DNA of 64,000 bases from Neocallimastix lanati (nom. inval.) (GCA_016946835.1 JACVTC010000224.1:46001-110000), one strand, 5' to 3'. Shown: positions 1 through 15,331, numbered from the stretch's first letter. Numbers and translations are program-made. Notes: a model not told the origin generated them from the sequence alone.

Positions 1-1254
1 AAAAATATTTGGCTTTCTTTAATTATTTATTTTTTTTTCAAAAATTTTCATATTTCATATTCCTTTTTTAAAAAAAAATTATACATATTTAATTATTATT
101 AATTTTAAATTGAAAATAATAATAATAATAATAATAATAATTTATAATAATAATTAAAAAAAAATTTAAAAAAAAATAGTTAATATAGATATATATAGAA
201 ATAGTTGTACAAATTTTAAATTTAAATTTCTATTTAATAAATAGAAATATTTAATTATAAAGTTTAACAATTATTTAACTTTAAATATTCATATGAAGAA
301 ATGGAATACATTTTCATATGATTCTTATTTTATCTTAAAATTTTTAAAAACTTTATTTTTTTTATATTAAAATAATAATAAAAAAGATGAAATAAATAAA
401 AAAATATATATATATATAAATATAAAAATAATAATAAATAATAATAAATAATAAAAATTATATATTCCTTTATATATATATAAATGGTTTTGTTAAGTTA
501 TGAATTTATAATAATTATTTTTTTTATTTTTTTATTTTTTATTCTTATGTAATTATTATATCATATTTTATTAAAAAAAAAAAAAAACAATTCCGAATTC
601 CTTTTTTTTCTCTCTCTTTTTTTTTATTTATATTAAAAAAAAATTTTTAAATTAATTTTTTTTTTTAAATCCTCTTATTTCCTTCTTGTTTTATATATAT
701 ATATATATATAAAAAAAAAAAAAAGGTTTTATATAAATATACATTTATATTAATTATTAATTATTAAAATTAATAAAACAAAAATAAAAAGTTTTATCGT
801 TATTGTTTAAATTAATAAAGTTTTATCTTTTTTTTTTTGTTATTAATAAAAAGTTTTATCTTTTTTTTTATTATTATTATTATTATAATATTGTCTTTTA
901 TTTATTATTTATTATTTATTATTATTATTATTTCTTATTATTATTATTTATTATTTATTGTTTATTATTTATTATTTATTATTTATTATTTATTATTGTT
1001 TGAATGATTATTTGTGTGAAAATATTCCACAATTCAATTCTGTATTATTTATTATTCAATTGTTTATTTGTTGTGGAAATATTCCACAATTCAATTCTGT
1101 TAAAATTATAACAATGGAAATAATAAAACAACAATTATATAAACTATATTATATATAAATCATTTTATAAATATATAAAGTTTATATATATATATATATC
1201 TTTTTAAATTTAAATATCCTCTTTTTTTAAAAAATATATAAATTTATTTATATT

Positions 1255-1312
<58 letters not shown>

Positions 1313-1628
1313 GAATTCCAATTTTTATTTCTATTTCTATCTTTTTTTTTTTTTTTTTTTTTTTTCCTTTTTACAAATTAAATAATTAATGAAATTTGAT
1401 AAATTTTAATTTAAAATCAATTTAAAAATAAAAATATAAATATTAAAATAAAATAAAATAAAATATAAATTATATTTCTCTATCTCTCTATTAATCTATC
1501 TATCTATAATGTATGTATATACTTTACATAAAATAAAAGAACTATAGTTAATTTTTATTAATTATTATTATTATTAAAAAAAAAATTATTATTATTATTA
1601 TTAATTAAATTTTTTTGTAGTTGTAGTA

Positions 1629-1672
<44 letters not shown>

Positions 1673-2624
1673 ATAGTGTCACTCTTTTTTTCCTTTTCCT
1701 TTTCCCCCTCCTTATATGAACCAATAATTCAATTCACTAAATTAAGTTTAAAACAATAAAAAAATAAAAATAAAAATAAAAATGTAGAAATATAGAAATA
1801 TAAAATAATAAAAAAATATATATATATATAAATATAAATATGAGAATATTGAAAAATAAAAGTATAAAACTAATATATATTAACAAATAATAAAATAAAA
1901 CAAAATAAAATAAAAAAAATGAAAATAAATATATAATAAAAAGAAAATTATAATTTAAATAAATAAATAAAAATTAAGAATTTAATAACCTCATATCACT
2001 TAATTAATATTGAGAAAAAACTCTCTCAAATTTGAACTTTTAATTATTTTTAATTGAGAGAAAAAGTTTGAAAATTTATTGATTTAAATAGATTTATATT
2101 TAAAAAAAAAATAAAAATAAAAATAAAAAAAAAAATTCTGTTAATATTTTGAATATAAATAGTTTATAATCGAAATAAAATTAATAAACCATAAAATTTA
2201 AATAATTACTAAAAACAAAAAAAAAAAAAAAAAAAAAAAAAAAGATTGAAATAATAATAAAATAAAATACAAACAATAATAATAAAGTATTTAATAAAAT
2301 ATTTAATAAAGTATTTATTATTACTATTATTATAACTTCTATTAACTAATTTTTTATTTTTGTTTTTTATTTTTTTTGTTTTCGTTTCCTTTTTTTTTTT
2401 AAAGATATATAATTAATTATTACCATTTATATTTTATATTTATATATATATAAGGGATATGTATATAAAAATAAAATTAAAAAAAAAAAAGTTAAAGAAT
2501 ACATAACATTTTTTTTTTTTTTAATTTTTTATTATTTTGAATTTTTATTTATTATTTATTATTATTTATTATTTATTATTATTATTATTTTTTAATTTTT
2601 TATTATTTTTTTTTTATTGGTTTA

Positions 2625-2655
<31 letters not shown>

Positions 2656-4247
2656 TTTTTTTTTTAATTAATAATATCTGTGATAATATTAATAATTCTA
2701 TAAATATAAATATATCTGTATAAAATAAATAAATTTATATATATATAAAAATAAAAATAAATAATTTGCCTAACAGTTTTTATCAACGTTTTTATTAAAA
2801 AAAATAAAAATGAAATAAAATAAAAATAATTAAGAAAAAAAAAATAATTAAGAAAAAAAAAATAATTAAAAAATAATTAAATAATTGAATAATAAAAATA
2901 ATAAAAATAATAAACAAAAAAAAAAAATTTTTTTTTAATAAAAAGTTGGTAATTTAATAATTTAATATGGGATAGATAAGAGAAAAAAAAAAAATTTTTT
3001 TTTTTTTGTGATTTTTGATTACTTTTTTGGTTTTCTTTTTTTGTTTTGTTTGTTTTTTTTTTATTTATTTTATTGTTGTTTTTGTTTTTTGTTTATCTTT
3101 TTTTTTTTTGTTTATCTTTTTTTTTCGTTTTTTTTAAAAAAAAAAAAATATATATCAATATATATCATTTTTTAATTATATTAAAAAAAGATATAATATA
3201 TAATAAAAACCATTACAATATAATAAAATATTAAAAAATAAAAAAAATAAAAAAAAAAAAATTAATAAATTAATAAATAAAAATAAATTAAATAAATTTG
3301 ATCAAGTAAATAAATAAAAACAAATTAAATAAATTAAATAAATTAAATTAATAAATAAATAAATAAAAACAAATTAAATAAATTATATATTTAAATAAAT
3401 AATATAATTTTTATCTATTTATATTAAATAAAATTTAATCTCTTCTATAATAATTTATAAATCTATTTATTTATACTTTTTTATGGATTAGAAGTATTAT
3501 TGATATTATTGATTAGGGTTAGAGTATTATTTATTTACTATTTATTATTCATTTATTTACTATTTATTATTTATTTATTATTATCTACTATTATTTATTA
3601 TTTATTTATTATTTATTATTTATTATTTATTATAAATTATTTATTATTATTTATTTAATTATTATATTTATTATTTATTACTTGTAGTTTTATTTTTCAT
3701 TTACTATTTATTATTTATCTTTTATTATATTATTATTCAATTATATGTATTTATTTATTTTTTTCTGTTTTGTTTTGTTTTGTTCATATAATAAAATTTT
3801 TAGAAAGTAGCAATAAATTAAATAACGAATAAAAAAAAAATTTTTTTTTATTTGATATATTATTTTTATTACGCATATATTCTTTGTTAAATTTTTATAT
3901 TTTAATTTTAATTTTTTTTTATTTTTATCTTTTTATTTTATTAAATTTATATTCCTTCTCATTTATTTATTAGTTTATTTTTTTATAATTAATACTTATT
4001 AAAATTATTTATATTTATTTTATCATTTCTTAAGTTTATTATTTCAATATAGAATTTTTTTTGTTTAAAGTTTAGGTCAATCATATTAACAATAACAGCA
4101 ACAGACAATGACAAAATAGCAATAACAATATATTTATTAAAAAAAGAAAAAAAAATTAAAAAAGTTAAAGGTTAGGTTTTAAAATAAATTTGAATTTTGA
4201 TTTCCGAAACTTATTAATAATCTATAAATGGATTTTTATTATTTTTT

Positions 4248-4287
<40 letters not shown>

Positions 4288-4919
4288 TTGAATATATTTG
4301 ATTGATTAATTAATTTTAATTATTTCTTTTCTTCTCTTATATATATATATATTTTTTTTCTAATTAATTTTTTTTTTTTTTTTTATATTAAATATTCTTT
4401 TCCATAGGAAAATTTTATACTTTATTATTATAATAATAAAAAAAAATATATATATATATAAATTTATAGGAATGGAAAATTTCAATAGTAATGAAAACAC
4501 TTAATTATTCAAAATAAATAAATGAATAATACTTTATATTAATATTATTAAAAATAAATAAACACCACTTTATTATATTATAAAAAAATATTTCTTATTA
4601 ATTATACAAGTCTCCTTAAAATAAAATGAAATAAAATTATTTTATTACTTTTAAAATACAAATACATTATTATTGTGTAACTTATTTATTTGAATTTATT
4701 ATAACTAAATGTACATATTTTCACAAAATTTTAATTCTTTTTTATTTTTATTTTTATTTTATTTTGTATTGATTCTTTTTTATTTTTATATTATTTTATT
4801 AGCTTTAATTCTTTATTTTTATTTGTTATTTGTTATTTTTTATTGTATTAGTAATGCTAATTAAAAAAAAAAAAGGGGGGTTGTTGGCTAGAAGAGTGGT
4901 GAAATTTTAGAATCTAGTT
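1..4919. other. AT-rich gene-free region
   Basis: No gene could be supported here. The stretch consists of A/T homopolymers, (TA)n, (ATT)n, (TTTA)n and poly-T/poly-A runs. The short open frames are low-complexity translations (poly-Tyr, Phe, Ile or Leu) with no codon structure. The only local structure I saw is a 23-base direct repeat with a palindromic core at 1021-1100, listed separately, and a weak inverted repeat around 2015-2075. Confidence 0.7.
1021..1100. repeat. 23-bp direct repeat with palindromic core
   Basis: The same 23 bases occur at 1021-1043 and 1078-1100. The second copy lies in a 19-base palindrome, TTGTGGAA-ata-TTCCACAA. No gene lies nearby, so function is unknown. Confidence 0.8.
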
Positions 4920-5212
4920 CATTTCATAATATGGCGTATTTTGTATGTGGCTTGCTTTTTAATAATCAAATAAATAATAATTAGATAAATAATAAATTAG
5001 TTAAAATAAATAATAAATATTCTTTTTTTTTATATATATATAATTTATTAATATTCAATTATAAAAATAATTTTTTATAATTCTTTTTTAATAGAATATA
5101 TTATTATTTCTTTTAAAATAATAATTATTTATATATTTGTTTATGACTGTATAGAATATCTTAAAACTGTATGGCTTTATTTAAAAAATTATATACGCCA
5201 CATTGCGAAATG
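4920..5212. mobile_element. MITE-like element with TGGCG-containing terminal inverted repeats
   Basis: The left end (4920-4947) reads CATTTCATAATATGGCGTAT. The reverse complement of the right end (5187-5212) reads CATTTCGCAATGTGGCGTAT. The arms match at 16 of 20 positions. The 293-bp interior is AT-rich and carries no ORF. Related TGGCG or CGCCA ends are visible at 60957-61000 and at 63982-64000. I see no convincing target-site duplication, so the exact termini are uncertain. Confidence 0.45.
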
Positions 5213-5223
5213 CACGATCCCTA

Positions 5224-5258
5224 TTGAGCTTCCAATATCCTTGTTGAGCTTCCAATAT
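5224..5258. repeat. Tandem pair of TTGAGCTTCCAATAT motifs
   Basis: TTGAGCTTCCAATATCC at 5224-5240 is followed by a second copy at 5244-5258. A third copy (TTGAGCTTCCAGTATCC) lies at 6417-6433 in a GC-richer island. This is probably part of a degenerate dispersed repeat. Confidence 0.6.
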
Positions 5259-5389
5259 TATTACATGACCTATAAATATGTATTCTATTCTCAATATATT
5301 TTTAAGCCACACTATTATAGAATCCATTAATTCATTTTTAGGAGTAAATTAAATTATTATTAATCAAAATTAAGATAGTAATTACCAAA

Positions 5390-5795
5390 CTGAACTTAGT
5401 TCTAAAATTTAGTAATAAAAAATATTTTAATAATTTTAGATTTAGTTTCGTTTAATTTTAGTTAGTAAAATAATCCTAAAATTAAATACTAAATATATAA
5501 TTAGTAATATTAGTAATAAAAGAACAATAAATAAAATAATAAATGAGCACTTATTCAATTAGAGTCAAAACAAATTGAATAAAAAAAGCTTATTGAATTC
5601 GTTTTTTAGCTTTATTTTAAAACTTTATTTAATGTTAGATTAGTTTTTTTTTGTTTATTTTATATTGTATGTATGTATGATGAATTCAATAGGAATAGTA
5701 TATCATAATATAATTAAGAACAAATTTAAAAATATATGTAATTTTTCTTATTAGTTTTTAAAAATGTAGTTGTTCTTAACTATTTTTACGTAAAA
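5390..5795 (-). repeat. Left LTR-like direct repeat of a decayed retroelement
   Basis: This roughly 400-bp stretch matches 9203-9580 along its whole length with many substitutions and small indels. Shared blocks include AAAATTTAGTAATAAA, AATGAGNACTTATTCAATT, AGGAATAGT and ATGTAGTTGTT. A long direct repeat pair 3.8 kb apart with gag-like relics between them is best read as two old LTRs. The gag-like relics read on the minus strand, which would make this the 3' LTR. Confidence 0.6.
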
Positions 5796-5842
5796 ACCGA
5801 TAAAGCATTTTTGTTATATTATTATTATTATTATTATTATTA

Positions 5843-5875
<33 letters not shown>

Positions 5876-6628
5876 TTTAAAAATACATTGTTACGGATTT
5901 AATTTGAATAAAATTTATTATTTTTTTATTATTATTGATAACAGAATAATATATTAATTAATATTATAATGTTATACTAAAGTTGTAGTTAAATTCTAAC
6001 TTTTAAGAAAGAACTATTTTACAACTTATATTAAAATTAATTACTACAATAAATAATTAATATAGAAAGTAAATATAAAATAAATTTTTACACAATTAAT
6101 TTATCTTATATTTTTGTATTTAAACACTTTATAATTTATAAGTTTTCATATATTAACCACTGTTAATATATGTTATTAAAAACACATTTTTATTACAATA
6201 TTTTCCGTCTTTTACAAAAAAAGAGACCATTTCAAATTAATAAGTATAAATGTAAAATTTATATTTTGTTTGATCACGTGTATATTCTATTAATTTTAAA
6301 TTATAAAATTATTATTAAATTATAAAAATTCTTTATCAATTATTAAAAAAAAAAAATTTAGTATGGTATTATACCATGGTCTGCCTGATGGCTTTAAGGC
6401 CAATACAAAGCCTTCGTTGAGCTTCCAGTATCCTCTCCCTAAAAAGGGGGTGGGTATCGCCTTTAGCTGGAAAAAAAAAATAGACCATTCCATTTAAGAG
6501 TAGAAGAAATAAATAAATAAAAAAAATAAATAAATAAATAAACCAAAAAAAATTTAGTTTAAAAACATCTATGTTTAATGTTGGGGGGGGAGTGGGGGGA
6601 AATAAGTTAATTCATTAGTCGGTTCTCC

Positions 6629-6660
<32 letters not shown>

Positions 6661-6764
6661 GTTTAAATCTACAAGCAACTAAATTGAGCTTTATATTTAT
6701 AAAAAAATAGTTTTTTTTTTTTTTAGTTACTTTTTGTGTTGAAAACTCATTTTGTGGAAATGAT

Positions 6765-6812
<48 letters not shown>

Positions 6813-7689
6813 GTAACCTTTTTTTAACAAAAGTTCATAACATTGTTAGAATAAAATGTTATTAAGTTTCATCATTAATAGCTTCAATCTAGTTATTTTT
6901 TTTTTGTCTTCACTATATTTATTGCTTTTATTACTTCTTCCGATGTATTAGGAATGTGACAAAAAAAAAAAAATAGAAGCGATAATAATGTCATTGAGTT
7001 GGTCCAGATTTCTACGAGTCCTAGTAATTTAATGGGTGTAGTCGTTTTGTACTTAGGATTAAGTAGCCTTTTATTGGAAATTGTTCATATTCTAATCTGT
7101 ATTTGGCCAATAACGTTGTCGAAAAAAAAAAAATTCATCATGATTAAATTCAAATATACTTGATATATCTATAAGAGGTTTGTGGGGCATATTTTTTTTT
7201 TCTGTTTACTCTATTATTATTGTTAAATTTATTATTAAAATTATTATTATTCTTTAACGAAAATAGTAAAATTTGTTGGTGGAAGAATTCATCCTTCTAA
7301 TTATATAACTAACTCATCAATTTAAATTATTATAATTGATAGAATTAAATTAAAATAATAATTATTAATATAAATATTAATAATTAAATTATAATGGATA
7401 AAATTTTATTATTATTATAATTGAAAAATGTATAAATATCTGTAGGTATTTATAATATATTGTTTATAATAAAAATATATTATGATAATATAAATATTTT
7501 CTTTTTTAGAATTTAATTTTCATTAGTAATGACTAATAAAATTTTTAATTTAGAATTTACCAAAGAAATAGATAATATATTGATTCGTTTGATATTATTA
7601 AGTGAAATATTGATAGAGTATTGATAAGGTATTAATAAGATATATTGATATGTTAATAGTTTATTTCTAGTTTATTGTAATATTCTTCA
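5796..7689. other. Interior of decayed element, mostly non-coding
   Basis: This region is AT-rich. It includes a GC-richer island at 6361-6470, a pair of G and C runs at 6583-6631, and poly-T tracts. On the minus strand, 7000-7135 reads as a short coding-like segment with one stop, probably a remnant of the retroelement. No intact gene is present. Confidence 0.5.
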
Positions 7690-8960
<1,271 letters not shown>

Positions 8961-9202
8961 TTAAAAATACGGTGTAAACCTAAACAAGTGCCCCAAAATA
9001 TATTATGATTTTTTGTTAATAAACCAATTTCTTAAGGATTGACTTTGATATACAATAATTTAATGTATTTACATTAAATTATGTAAAATATATTAATTGA
9101 TGTAAAATATATTAATTTATGTAATGAATTGATTTATTGTCAATTAATAATAAATCTCTATTTTTTATACGATTTATAAATTTAAAAATATAAAATTAAT
9201 TT

Positions 9203-9580
9203 CTGAATAACTTAAAATTTAGTAATAAAATATTTTAATAATTTAGTTTAATTTAATTTTAGTTTAGTTTAATTTTAGTTAGTAAAACAATAATATAATT
9301 AAATAGTAATAATTAATAATACAAGAATAATAAATAAATAATAAATGAGTACTTATTCAATTTGAGTCAGAATAAATTGAAAAAAAAGATTATTGAATTA
9401 GTTTTAGTTTATTTTACAACTTTATTTAATTTTAGATTAGTTTTTATTTATTTTATATCTAAGGTATGTTTAAATAAATAGGAATAGTGTATTATAATAT
9501 AATTAAAAAAAAAATATAAATACATGTAAAATTTTTTTTATTAAAAAAATGTAGTTGTTATTAACTATTTTACTGTTAAT
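9203..9580 (-). repeat. Right LTR-like direct repeat of the decayed retroelement
   Basis: This is the partner of 5390-5795. The plus-strand right edge reads TGTTAATAACA, so read on the minus strand the repeat would begin with TGTTA, compatible with the usual TG...CA LTR ends. No clear primer-binding site was recognised to the left. Confidence 0.55.
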
Positions 9581-9987
9581 AACAAAGAAGAGAAATTTTT
9601 AATAAAAGAAAGTTTAATAAAAAGAAGTTTTTCAATAAAATAAATTATAATTGTGTATTATTATTAATATTGTTTTTTACGTAATTGTAATCTGTTCCAT
9701 CAGAACATCCTTCGAAGAGACATATTGTCCCATTTACATATCTTTATTTGATTTTTTCAGGGTATAAAATTATTTAATAAAATAAATTCATTAGTTATGT
9801 TCTCCAACATCCGTATCATATAATCATTCACTAGTTTTATCATCTTCTTCATAATAATTGATATTATTTACATATAATTCCTCTTTTTTTTTAGGAATTA
9901 TTAGTTCTTCTGGAATAATTAATCTATCATTCACATGTTCAATTAATCCAGAGAATTTTGTTTTGTCATTAATGTTTATTTCTTCTC

Positions 9988-10027
<40 letters not shown>

Positions 10028-10080
10028 CAGAGCCCTTACGTCTTTAAAATTAGAATTATTGTCATAATTACTGGCACTGT
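9581..10080. other. AT-rich spacer with poly-T
   Basis: This region holds a long poly-T run at about 9990-10025 and some coding-like but interrupted minus-strand sequence. No gene could be supported. Confidence 0.4.
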
Positions 10081-10780
10081 CTGGATCAGTAATTTTATTT
10101 ACTAAATGTAAAGACTTCTTTGGATACTATTTTAATGTTGTCCCTACTTGAAGTTTTTCTTGCCTCCCTTTATAGTTATTCCATTTTTTTCTTCCTATTG
10201 TAATTGCAGTTTTTGGTTGAATGTCCTTTAACTTCATAAATGTGACAGTATAGTTTATTATTGTCTTTATTATAATTATTATATTGGCCACCATATGGCT
10301 TTCCTCTGTTCTTAGAGTTAGAGCTATTGTTAATATGGTTGTTGTGTTGATTTTTTCTGGAGGAATTCCATTGGATCATCTTTCTCAATGGTTTTGTTGT
10401 CTTACCAGTTTTCTAGGTAAGGTTTCCCAGAAATAAATCCCTTGAGATTGTTAAGATATTGGTTTGAGTCACTGTTCAAATTAATTTGAATGATATTTTT
10501 ATTAATTGTCCGATAATACAATATGAGGATATTTTAATTTTTCCTTATCAGTGATCTCCACATGTTGCTCTTTCATATTATCAAAAGTTTCTTTCGGTAA
10601 GTTCTAGACTTCCGATGATTTGAGTTCTACCTCTGGCTTTAATACTTTTTAAACTTAATTAAACCAGTATTTCATATATCAGAATTGGACTTTTCATGGA
10701 GACATTGATCCTTAGCTAAGTTAAAGTCATGCATGATTTCGTAGCGGTGAAGTATAAATGATGAAAGGTGTAATAAAATA
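10081..10780 (-). pseudogene. Second gag-like relic with degenerate zinc knuckle
   Basis: The minus-strand frame at 10388-10176 is Asn/Lys-rich and ends in a motif resembling the retroviral-type CCHC knuckle. It has Cys, then Tyr where the second Cys should be, then Gly-His and a final Cys with the right spacing. Coding-like but broken sequence extends upstream to about 10780. It lies outside the LTR-like pair at 5.4-9.6 kb, so it probably belongs to a second, more decayed copy. Confidence 0.45.
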
Positions 10781-12490
<1,710 letters not shown>

Positions 12491-13147
12491 ATGTTTGCAA
12501 TTCAAAACATTTTGAGAGCACTTTTTTTCATTATTCTTTATTTCCAATTAGTCGATGCTCGACGAACTATGAGTATAGAGGACGTATTGAAAATCAAGAA
12601 CGAAAATTACGTTAGTTTCTATTGCAAAAACGATATTTGTGTTGAAACAGCTCCCATATATGAAGATGAAACTGTTAAAATTCCGGATAAAAATGGTAAC
12701 ATAACAACATATATTGTTCACACCTGTGATGAGACAGAAATGGAGTATAATATTTGCAAAAATACAGAGTGTAATGCTGATTCCGATTGCTTGTCCAATA
12801 AATGTATAAATAAGCAATGTACCTATAATGACGATGAGCCGATAATTCACTGCGATGACACTTATGTCCCTGGTTTCCTTTTTATTAAAGGAAGTTCATA
12901 TATGCATTGCGGTAAGCCGTGGGGTTATCATTGTAAAAGCAATGATGAATGCTCTTCTAAAATATGCAACGAAATTTGTACCAAACAAAGTAATAGATAT
13001 GATGAAAACGGAGGTCGCGTCGGGTTTGGTCTTATATATGTTATTTTTTTTGGATGCATACTAATATTTGTATTTGCCATGGGATTAACTATTTGCGTCT
13101 GTCATTTCTTTACGAAAGAAAGAAAAAAAATAAATATCAAATACTGA
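12491..13147 (+). CDS. Cys-rich type I membrane protein, secreted ectodomain
   Basis: A single-exon ORF of 218 residues. Residues 1-23 form a signal peptide (hydrophobic FFIILYFQLV core, then VDARR). The ectodomain (about 24-175) holds around 17 cysteines in short repeated spacings such as Cys-x3-Glu-Cys and SDCLSNKC / DECSSKIC, suggesting two or more small disulphide-rich modules. One hydrophobic helix (about 180-205) is followed by a basic Lys/Arg tail, the layout of a plasma-membrane protein with its C terminus inside. I do not recognise a named family. It lies 250 bases upstream of the broken PI-PLC-like gene on the same strand. A 30-bp tandem duplication (13128-13190) spans its stop codon. 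Real protein-coding composition and the coherent signal peptide and TM layout support the call. Confidence 0.8.
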   Translation: MFAIQNILRALFFIILYFQLVDARRTMSIEDVLKIKNENYVSFYCKNDICVETAPIYEDETVKIPDKNGNITTYIVHTCDETEMEYNICKNTECNADSDCLSNKCINKQCTYNDDEPIIHCDDTYVPGFLFIKGSSYMHCGKPWGYHCKSNDECSSKICNEICTKQSNRYDENGGRVGFGLIYVIFFGCILIFVFAMGLTICVCHFFTKERKKINIKY

Positions 13148-13190
13148 TTGCAAATTTAAAAATAAATATCAAATACAGCATTGCAAATTT
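13128..13190. repeat. 30-bp tandem duplication over the stop codon
   Basis: The unit AAATAAATATCAAATAC plus about 14 further bases occurs at 13128-13157 and again at 13160-13190 with small differences. The first copy contains the TGA stop of the upstream gene. Confidence 0.8.
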
Positions 13191-13394
13191 ATCATAATAT
13201 TATTTCAATAACATAATCAACAACAACACAATTGCTATTTGTATGCATTAAGGTGTATTATATTTGAAATAGTATTGTTGATTATAATTAGATATAAAAT
13301 TTAAAATGATTTTGTATTTTAAAACATTAAAGTAAATAAAAATTATTTGTCATACTTAAATATTGTGAAATTTTAATTTACAATAATAAACATC

Positions 13395-15331
13395 ATGAAG
13401 AAGTTACTATATGCTATTATTATTATATGGTTTACAACAATAGTTGCTAATGCAGAAAACAACCTTGATGCAAACTGGATGAATGGTCTTGATCCTACAT
13501 TGAAGGTTAACCAAATTCATATTCCTGGAACTCATGATAGCGGATCATATGCTATAAATGTACCTTTTCTAGAACTTTTTACGGAAACACAAGCTTTAGA
13601 TATCATAGAACAGCTAGAATCCGGAATTAGATACCTTGATATAAAGAGTAGGTTTTGATGATCTCGGTGATGAAATGTATCTTTGTCATTCAAGTTATAG
13701 TTGTAGAGATCGCAAGTAAAGAGTTTCTAACTCTTAAGGATGCACGGAGTAAAATCGTTATCCTTACTAATTGGGAACTTACCTATGGAGACAAAAATGA
13801 AGACGGTAAAACTGGTAAATATACTTTAGGAATTCCAACACGTGTTCCTACTGGAATGAGTAATTGTTTAGAGTATTGTAGTGTGGATTCTAAAGTTAAA
13901 TGCCAAAGTGATGGTTCCAAATGTTGGCCTAGTATATGGAATAAATACTTCCGTATTCAAGATGCTCATAATTTAGAATACTAAGATAAATGGGATTTAA
14001 TATCTGACATTTTAAACAATAGAATTGGATCTAAAGATCTTTATAACAATGATCTAGAAGAGGATACTACTGCAAACTTTTATAATCCATTTTATAAAAA
14101 TCTTCTTACTCTCAATTTTTTGAATGTTGTAAAGGCATATTCATTTTGGCATGGTGTCACTGGATTTTTCACTAATTTTATAGACAATTCAGCATCACAT
14201 ATAAACAAGGAATTAGTTACATACATTAACGGTCTTGAAAACAAGTATTCATATCCAATTCCCAATGAATGGACTATTATGGATTATCCATCTTCTGATG
14301 TTGTACGTGCAATTTATAATCTCAATGATCTCACATATGCTGATCGTGTAGCCGAAGAATTAGAAAAAAATAAAGTTGAAATTTTGGGATTTAAGGCATG
14401 GACAGACTCTAAATATTTCTTTTCTTCAATTTTTTCAATATTAGGCAAAAGAGACCAAGATAGCAATACTACAAAAGCTTGTCTTCAACGTAAGTTGCTA
14501 ATCGATAAAGATGACAACCATCGTGATTTAATAAAAACCAGTTACAAATGTGTAGAAAATGAATTGAATCAATGGCGTATTAAAATAAGTGATGAGGGTA
14601 AATTTTACTCTATTATTTCAGTATATGATGACAAATGTTTGAGCTATTCAGATAATACCTGGAATATGCAGAAATGCGAGAAAAATAATAAAGATATAGA
14701 TTTCATTATTAAAGAAGGAAGAATATGTGCCCGTCTAAATGAATCAAAATGCATAGATGGTAGATACGATCTCATTCCTGTAATATCAAAATCCCCAATA
14801 TACAACAATTTAACTTGTTCAATGATATTTGCTATGCACGGAATTAAATGTTGTTCCGATCCAAATACTGAAGTTTCATATGTAGATAATTTTGGTAATT
14901 GGGGTATAGAGAATGGTAAATTATGTGGTATTGGTTATACAAGATGTGCTTGGAGTACTTTTGGATATCCATGCTGTTCTTCTGTGAATCCAGAAGTTCA
15001 AGAAGAAGATGCTAGAGGTTCATATGGTATACAAGATGATAACTGGTGTGGTATTGGCGAGCCTATATATGATACTAATGTTCGTATTAAAAACAAGAAA
15101 ACTCAAGAGTGCCTTATAACCAATTTACATTCAGATGACACTGTACTTTTATTAGGTGATTGTAACCATAGTATATGGACTTATGAGAATGAAATGTTAA
15201 CTCTAAAAGCTACTGGTAAATGTTTATTTGCCATGAATTCTCAAAACGTGAGAATGACTGAATGTGACAAAGGTGATGAACAAATAAACCACCATATCCA
15301 TTTCAAGATAGTCGACAACAAGTATATTTAA
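13395..15331 (+). pseudogene. Broken PI-PLC-like phosphodiesterase with ricin-B-like and tandem dockerin modules
   Basis: The product starts with a signal peptide (residues 1-20) and a PI-PLC X-type domain. The IPGTHDSGS motif holds the first catalytic His (residue 47), and a second His-containing motif (LCHS) follows at about 13685. The reading frame is broken by a shift near 13650, a shift near 13715 with apparent loss of the central part of the domain, and a TAA at 13982. From 13985 the frame stays open to 15331. The C-terminal half has a ricin-B/beta-trefoil-like segment (about 14474-14790), then two CBM10-like fungal dockerin modules (about 14808-14937 and 14939-15065; motifs GIKCCS...GNWGIENG and GYPCCS...DDNWCGI), then a second trefoil-like segment. 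Dockerins attach enzymes to the fungal cellulosome. The breaks could be real decay or assembly errors in an AT-rich genome. Confidence 0.75.

Noticed and set aside
803-1158. Two short Tyr/Phe/Leu/Ile-rich open frames
   Set aside because: Low-complexity translation of T-rich and ATT-rich DNA with no protein-like structure.
3046-3234. Phe-rich small open frame
   Set aside because: Poly-T and poly-A translation, no start context and no homology.
3513-3522. TTAGGGTTAG telomere-like sequence
   Set aside because: Only about one and a half units, not a telomeric array.
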